A stretch of 64,000 nucleotides of DNA from Tetrapyrgos nigripes (taxonomy: Eukaryota > Basidiomycota > Agaricomycetes > Agaricales > Campanellaceae). Below are positions 58,577 to 64,000 of the stretch, in pieces. Within the stretch, counting starts at the first letter, position 1; each line of letters begins with the position of its first letter. Location: the NCBI GenBank assembly GCA_013368315.1, contig JAACJM010000007.1, positions 1,054,001 through 1,118,000 of the forward strand, read 5' to 3'. The notes below the pieces were generated by a model, which worked only from the letters and a program-made list of their open reading frames with translations, made no database searches and was not told where the DNA came from. A program made the translations under genes and the position numbers.

Positions 58577-59681
58577 ATGAAATCTCTACTAGTCCCATGT
58601 CTTTCGCTTCTGACTGCTGCTCAGATTGTCCTTGCGGCCCCTGTCACTGAGGATCACAGTCTTCAACGACGCCAATCTGGCCCCAAAGGCATCGACGTCT
58701 CTCATTTTCAAGGCACTATCAACTGGGGATCTGTTGCTGCGAATGGTGTCGAGTTCGTTTTCATCAAGGCTACTGAAGGAACCAGTGAGTTTATTGTCAT
58801 TCACACGACAGGCTTATCAAAGATTCTCATCCATCTAGCATTTCTCGACCCAAATTTTTCCAACAACTATGTTGGAGCCACCAACGCAGGTTTAATTCGG
58901 GGAGCGTACCATTTCGCTCATCCGGACTCGAGCTCTGGCGCTACTCAGGCGAACTACTTCTTGGCTCACGGCGGCGGGTGGACGGCAGATGGAATCACCT
59001 TGCCTGGTGTGCTTGATATTGAATGTGAAGCATTCACTTTCTCCAAGTTCCTTTAATTGGAGTTTCCTCATTGTCACCTTTTCCTTGATAGACAACCCCA
59101 ATGGTGCTGAATGTTACGGGCTCAGCGCATCTGCTATGGTAACCTGGATCGAAGACTTCTCCAATACGTATGAGTCTAAGACGGGCAGGTGAGCCTTCTG
59201 TTCACTTAATCGAGTTCCACCATTGGCATTAATATTGAATTTTTTGTCTGCAGATTCCCTAGTTAGTCCCTTTATATCGAAATCAGGTCGCATTTAAGCT
59301 CAAGCCTTTCCTTGTAGTCATCTACACGACAACAGACTGGTGGAAGACATGTACCGGAAACAGCGCAGCATTCGCCAACAACCCATTATTCATCGCTCAT
59401 TATGCTTCAAGTATTGGAACGCTTCCGGCTGGTTGGTCGTAGGTGACATTGTGACTATTTAAACTTTGCAATTATCAAAAACATCCCCTCTTTCATTGCT
59501 CCTCCAGCTTCACGACGTTCTGGCAGTTTGCCGACTCTGGCCCTAATCCTGGAGATCAGGACGTGTTTAATGGTGATGCAGCGAGTCTAGGAAGGTGAGC
59601 TCGTGGTTCAAACATAGATGAACGCCTAGATGATACTAAGAAAACGTCGATCTGTGTACTAGGATGGCGAAGGGGTCCTAA
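58577..59681 (+). CDS. Secreted GH25 lysozyme (N,O-diacetylmuramidase)
   Basis: Seven exons, 58577-58784, 58839-59024, 59092-59188, 59254-59261, 59318-59438, 59508-59594 and 59663-59681, total 726 nt (241 residues). Exon 4 has only eight bases. A signal peptide (residues 1-20) is followed by a short propeptide ending in a Kex2-like site (LQRR). The catalytic barrel starts GIDVSHFQG, continues with FVFIKATEGT and GAYHFAHPD, and has the D-x-E catalytic motif in GVLDIEYNP; the C-terminal strands have IYTTTDWW and FWQFADSG. GH25 enzymes cleave the MurNAc-GlcNAc bond of bacterial peptidoglycan, so a role against or feeding on bacteria is likely. Confidence 0.92.
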
Positions 59682-60033
59682 GTTTTTATTGACAAGGCAG
59701 GTATAGTTTGTCGATGATTCGGAGGTGTAAATGGTCCTAATATTGACTGAAATTTTGTACTGTACCGAAATTATGCTATTGGTTTCGTTCCCCCTCCTGT
59801 CCCACGCCTCTCTTCAAATCCATGCATATACCTACCTCCACTCGTCTTCTCATCCCTCCTCGCCTACACCCTCCTCTCAACATCCTGCCTTCCACTATCA
59901 AACGCCAGCACGTACTTATTGTTATGTTTCGTCTATCGCTCAAGTGGCAATATTCTGAATTCCAATGACTGATCTTTGAACGCCTACAGGTCAACTGAGA
60001 TACAAACACGGGTATTCTAGCTAATTCGTGCTC
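59682..60033. other. Intergenic, tail-to-tail
   Basis: About 350 bases between the GH25 and membrane protein gene ends, CT-rich at 59790-59890. No gene is supported. Confidence 0.4.
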
Positions 60034-61938
60034 CTATCCCAATGACTCATGCCTTGGTGGCCCCTCAATATCACCTGGGGATACATCAGATGTAGAGTAC
60101 GTAGTCCTACGAATCTCGATAATCGCCGGAAGAGGATTTGCGAGAAGAGGACCATGACCATTCACATGAGAAATCGAGCAATTCCTTGAATGTGTATGCG
60201 TATGTGTTCTACTTATACTCGTATGAGAATTCTTCCTTGACAGAAACGATACAGACTGGTTCAAAGTAGGAGAGATGGGAGTGATAGGGCTGCCAATATT
60301 CAAGGAGATATCAGGCTCAGGCTTGAGCCCAAACCGGACATGCCGATAGACATAACACGACATGGAATTGGTTATGGCGAGGTTGGGGGTTATCACCATG
60401 AGATGAAAAGCAGGAGAAGAGTTGGTGAGGAAGAGGAGAAGGATAATCAGAGCTGTAGCGAGGAAAAGGATGCTACCCTGGGTTAAGCATTTCCTTTGAA
60501 GGAAGAAGTCAATGGCGACTACTCACAAGTAGAACATTTGTCCATCGTTCAAGAGCGTTCTAGACAGTCTGGGAAGACTACTACCCGATATCATCTGTCC
60601 CACTCGGGCCATAACATTCGTCGTCGACTCATTCGTAACTGCATGAGTCATCGACATATTTTTGTACAGCTTGGCCGATATAGCAATGAAAACTGCCGTA
60701 TCAAAGATGAACATAGAGACGGCGGGAATAACGACGAAAGTTGACTCTAGGTTAATGAAGCCACAATGCTGAGTAGGACCAATGTGGATCGCATCAACGA
60801 GGAAGAAGGCAAGGATGTACAAGCCTAGGTTGGCCAACCAGAGGAAAAAGAATACGCTGGTAATGATGCGGTCGCGGTCGTAGATGGCACGAACTCGGAG
60901 GAAGAAGAGGAACATCGTCGCTATTGATGATATAAAGAGGCATATTTCTTGGCCAAGTACGGCCTGAGTGCAATTAGGAAGTGATGTCGCTAGAGAGAGG
61001 GACCGCACAGCGTCAGCATCGGGAGCTGACAGGATTGGTTCGAGATTGTTAGACGTACTAACGAAAATCGTTTGAAGGACCAGGTGCTGTACCATTTCGA
61101 CCAAAGGTTCAGCCTATGTTACGCGTTACGCATTGATTTTGCCAGGACCCAGTTCAGAGTAAGCTATTACGCGTTACGAATTTCATATTTCCATATCGAG
61201 AAGGCAGGCCGTCGGCCTGCCCGCCAGAGAGGATGTTACGTCTATGTACCTACTAGGAATACAACCAAAAAACTTCTTTTTGCCCTTTTTTTAGCCCGCC
61301 CAGAAACCACCACTACTCAGTATGCCAATGGACAAACTCTGGTCTAGTGTGTTGCTTGAGGAGAGAAAACTGGTCAAGAGCCAAATTTTCATCCCAAAAC
61401 CCGTTAAAAGACAGCTGCTCCCTTCTCGAAATGTCTCTATATGGACTGTGCGAAAAAATACCCCTATATAGAAAGTGTTACGAACTCAGTTCAGAACCCT
61501 ATGTTATGCGTTATGAAAATTTATTTTGGTTAGTTCAGATCCCCCCTGTTACGCGTTACTGAACTTTCGGTCGAAATGGTACAGTATAGGAACGTGAAGA
61601 TTTTGCCCCACGTAAGAAAAGAGGCTTTTTACATAGCATAAGAAACACACCTAGAAATGAAATACACAACAGCCGGCAAGCCCACATGATGTTTGAATAC
61701 TAGCCTCCAGTCAAGTCCAATGTGCAGTAACATATCCCAAACGAACATCTAGACAAACTCGATAAGGGCCTAAAGGATAATTTTAAGTTCGTATCAGATG
61801 AAACATACTTACCCCAGTCACCTCAACTATCAAATAAGTTCCTGCTATAGCCCCTCCCAGAAACTCTGGGGGCATGAAGATATCGGGTGTCAGCGGGTTA
61901 AGAATGGGGTAGACGGGACCATTGCTCTGAGACTCCAT
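60034..61938 (-). CDS. Seven-helix membrane protein, DUF6533 type, with MITE in an intron
   Basis: Exon 1 (61938-61813) encodes the N-terminus and exon 2 (61748-61651) the block VWDMLLHIGLDWRLVFKHH..PAVVYFISR, diagnostic of the DUF6533 N-terminal domain of Agaricomycete seven-helix proteins. A later exon (about 61048-60525) has four further helices (LFISSIATMFLFF, ITSVFFFLWLANL, FVVIPAVSMFIF) and a Ser-rich loop. The last part (about 60500-60034) has the final helix and a His/Thr-rich tail with a THTHTHS run. Two junctions are not resolved. Between exon 2 and the next exon lies a 498-bp MITE, and I find no phase-matching pair there. At about 60526-60490 the frame needs either a 33-nt intron or a one-base change. 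The gene may be weakened or broken. Function is unknown; receptor-like topology. Confidence 0.65.
61087..61584. mobile_element. MITE with 26-bp inverted termini
   Basis: Begins CTGTACCATTTCGACC and ends with the inverted counterpart GGTCGAAATGGTACAG; 24 of 26 terminal bases pair. Inside are several GTTACGCGTTAC units and a perfect GC-rich hairpin (GGCAGGCCGTCGGCCTGCC at about 61203). There is no coding capacity, and I see no clear target-site duplication. It interrupts the seven-helix protein gene. Confidence 0.7.
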
Positions 61939-62017
61939 CGAGGGAGCAGGGGAATCGATCTTTCTTTGCTCGGTCAAATTTATGCCAGAATGCCACGCGC
62001 TGCACATCAGAAAGCGG

Positions 62018-62780
62018 TTACGAGGCCGAATGAAATGAGGCTGAGTTTCTTACACTCTCTTTCCGCGTGTGGCTATGTTTAAGTGTTCCCGATTTTACCC
62101 GTCCGCTTCATTCCGCGTAATCTTCCATGTGATTTTCGTTTTGTTTGTTGTTGCTTTTCTTCTGCTTTGTTTTGCTTCCATACATATGTCATTTGTTTGT
62201 TCAGAGGCTGTAGGCAAACAACCTGTTTTCGCTTTCTCCTCTTTCTCTTCCCTTCACTTTCTGATTTTAGACTTTGCCCTCGCTTTTTATTCTCGAATCG
62301 CAGCATTTGCAACCGTGAGACTATTTTCGCCAGGTTTCTTCCTCACTTAGTGCCTCTATGTCTCCCGGTCTGACCGTGCCTGCTCCTTCCTGCCATTCCT
62401 GAATCAAGCTTACATCTTTCCACTACCAACAAAGTCCGTTCTACCTTTGACTTTTCTACATGGACTTTTCGTACATGGGTTCTTCAAGTATTTGGATGAG
62501 AAAGGTGGGCTTTATTATCATAACATATGTTAACTTTCTTGTATTTTCCCTTTCTGTTTCCATTTCCTTCATGTTCTTCCATTTGGATTTTTGTTTTGAC
62601 ATGATTGCTGATGAAGTCTCTCATTTCTATAGTCTGTTTCCACATTCTGTATCTCAAAACCTGAAAAATTTCCTTCCAAACTCGAAAATCTGTTTGATGA
62701 GATAGACGCATTTGACAGCTGAATAGGTTTTGATGAGTGGAGATGGCCTCGTACCCGCCACGCGTAGCGTTGGCCCACAC
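62018..62780. repeat. Dispersed repeat, long copy
   Basis: Shares its ends with 24335-24613 (start TTACGAGGCCGAATGAAATG, end GGCCTCGTACCCGCC to GTTGGCCCACAC). The interior here is about 760 bases with T-rich tracts. The frames 62069-62350 and 62484-62948 are low-complexity and not called. Confidence 0.5.
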
Positions 62781-62796
62781 CCCTTTATATAGGTAA

Positions 62797-63863
62797 ATCT
62801 GCAGACACCCTGCAGGGCTGCAAACACCCTTCAGATAATGTTGTAAATTACTGTATAAGACTGTATGTACCATGCCATATATATATTTAAGCTTCCAGAT
62901 GCTTTCCAAGTTGTGTATCTGCTGTACACGAAGTGTAAAAATCTTCAAAAAAAGAGTATAAGCACAGCCACAGATTTTTCCTGATACATTCCTACAGATT
63001 TTCTCTATTCAGGATATCAGGAGAAGAGTTCTACATTCTCATGAGTGTATCTCAGTGTGAAATTGTAAGCAAGGACACTCAAAAGGTCTCACAGTGCCTT
63101 GAAATGCTTGCTACCAGCATTTGCACTACTCATCTTTGAATATCAAACAATTGTTAGTATTTGGCTCATGTCTTAGCATGTTTCTACAAGATAATACATT
63201 GTAATAGCTTCAAGATAATTTGTACTCATTTGTAATTTCTGGGAAGAGTGTCTGCAGACACCCTACAGACACCCATGCAGACTCCCTAAGAAAGCAAAAT
63301 GGGAGTGTCAAATACAAGACTTCTGCCTAGAATTGGACATTAATGGATTTGATTCAAGGATTAACTAGCAATAGCCAATTTCTGTAAAGGGACTATTTTC
63401 TCTGCCTGCATGTTTTCTTATACTGCTTTCCATCCTCTGTCTCTTCATTTCTCTTTTCTGCATGACATCTGTGCTTAGACCCAGCTGAATGCTGTGGCTG
63501 GCGAGTTTCTGCTTGATTGGTAGTGATTTCCTCCTTTAGAAGCCTAGCTTCATGAACAGCCATGGTTGACCTGTTTAAGCCTTTCTCTTTGGTAAATGGC
63601 TTTGGTCTGGGTCTGGGAGGCATATTCTTCTCCTTCTCTACTTGCTTTGCTGTTCTTTTTGCTTCCATCTTTTCCTGTATAGCCTTACAAAGGTCACTCC
63701 AAAAAAACTTGTAATTCATATGTCCAAGCTTATGTGCATGCACGAACAGTCATCATTCCTATTATTCATACTAGATAGTAGAACTTAACAAAAACAATGG
63801 TTTTGACAATGAATGAGTTAGTGGTGATGATAATTGGGATGTCTGCAGGGTGTCTGCAGATTT
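62797..63863. mobile_element. Candidate AT-rich DNA element
   Basis: AAATCTGCAGACACCCTGCAG at about 62805-62825 recurs inverted at about 63843-63863. Related CTGCAGACACCC units occur subterminally (62826-62840, 63250-63285), as in several DNA transposon groups. No target-site duplication is evident, and the interior is AT-rich with one short frame (63393-63743, -). From 63864 to the window end I see nothing recognisable. Confidence 0.4.
63393..63743 (-). CDS. Hypothetical basic protein in candidate element
   Basis: A 116-residue frame rich in Lys, Glu and Arg, with a Trp-containing N-terminus (MNYKFFWSDLCKAI) and a charged helical middle (KMEAKRTAKQVEKEKN). There is no known domain. It lies inside the inverted-repeat-bounded region 62797-63863 and may be a fragment of a transposon-encoded protein. 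Confidence 0.3.
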   Translation of the reverse strand: MHAHKLGHMNYKFFWSDLCKAIQEKMEAKRTAKQVEKEKNMPPRPRPKPFTKEKGLNRSTMAVHEARLLKEEITTNQAETRQPQHSAGSKHRCHAEKRNEETEDGKQYKKTCRQRK

Positions 63864-64000
63864 CTCATACCCGATCAGAAAAGGACCTGAGTATTTGGGT
63901 CAGGAGATTTGCTCGCCTCATGTCATTTGGCAAGCACATCCTCATCCGATCTCCGGGTGGATTCAATTTCCCAAGCTTCAGATCGCTCTACCATCCATTA

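Noticed and set aside
1..64000. tRNA or rRNA genes
   Set aside because: I scanned for cloverleaf-like and rRNA-like sequence by eye and saw none. A tRNA scan would be decisive.

Overview
The window is nuclear DNA of a filamentous basidiomycete, most likely an Agaricomycete. The genes are intron-dense: introns are mostly 48-75 nt with GT-AG ends, and one cytochrome P450 gene has 16 exons. The families are typical of mushroom-forming fungi: a GMC oxidoreductase, a GT69 CMT1-like mannosyltransferase, a NACHT-WD40 protein, a DUF6533-type seven-helix protein and a GH25 lysozyme. The mobile DNA is Ty3-type chromoviral LTR elements and a PIF/Harbinger transposon. I assembled exon structures by hand from splice signals. 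Where the summed exon length divides by three I say so.

Layout. 1-611: edge of a Ser/Thr-rich single-pass membrane protein (-). 1417-4077: membrane-anchored amidohydrolase (+). 5166-7274: unrecognised Ser/Pro-rich 645-residue protein (-). 9609-9970: possible remnant of a membrane protein (-). 10928-11788: CFAP20/DUF667 protein (+). 13784-16676: GT69 mannosyltransferase with unusually long introns (-). 19144-23370: NACHT-WD40 protein with two in-frame TGA codons (-). 23880-25106 plus 45492-46230: the two halves of a decayed second GT69 copy. Right of the repeats lie a P450 (46813-50012, +), a GMC oxidoreductase (50429-53169, +), an ABC-F ATPase (53649-56327, +), an EthD-like protein (56495-57362, -), a TEN1-like telomere protein (57516-58087, +), a GH25 lysozyme (58577-59681, +) and a seven-helix membrane protein carrying a MITE (60034-61938, -). 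The last 2 kb is AT-rich repeat-like DNA.

The centre, 25107-45491, is a stack of nested insertions readable to the base from target-site duplications. A Harbinger transposon (141-bp terminal inverted repeats, duplication AAT) sits in the GT69 pseudogene. A Ty3 element, LTR-A (duplication CTGAG), sits in the Harbinger accessory gene. A solo LTR-C (duplication GGACC) sits in the LTR-A leader. An inverted solo LTR-B (duplication GTTCA) sits in the LTR-A 3' LTR. A full-length LTR-B element of the same family (duplication CTTAA) sits inside that solo LTR.

The most unusual object is inside LTR-B: an antisense, two-intron gene between pol and the 3' LTR. It encodes a 302-residue protein with a canonical Zn(II)2Cys6 spacing near its C-terminus. 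LTR-A carries a different extra sense-strand ORF with a duplicated Cys/His motif. Most broken reading frames in the elements are TGA where the family would have Arg CGA, as expected from C-to-T decay at CpG.
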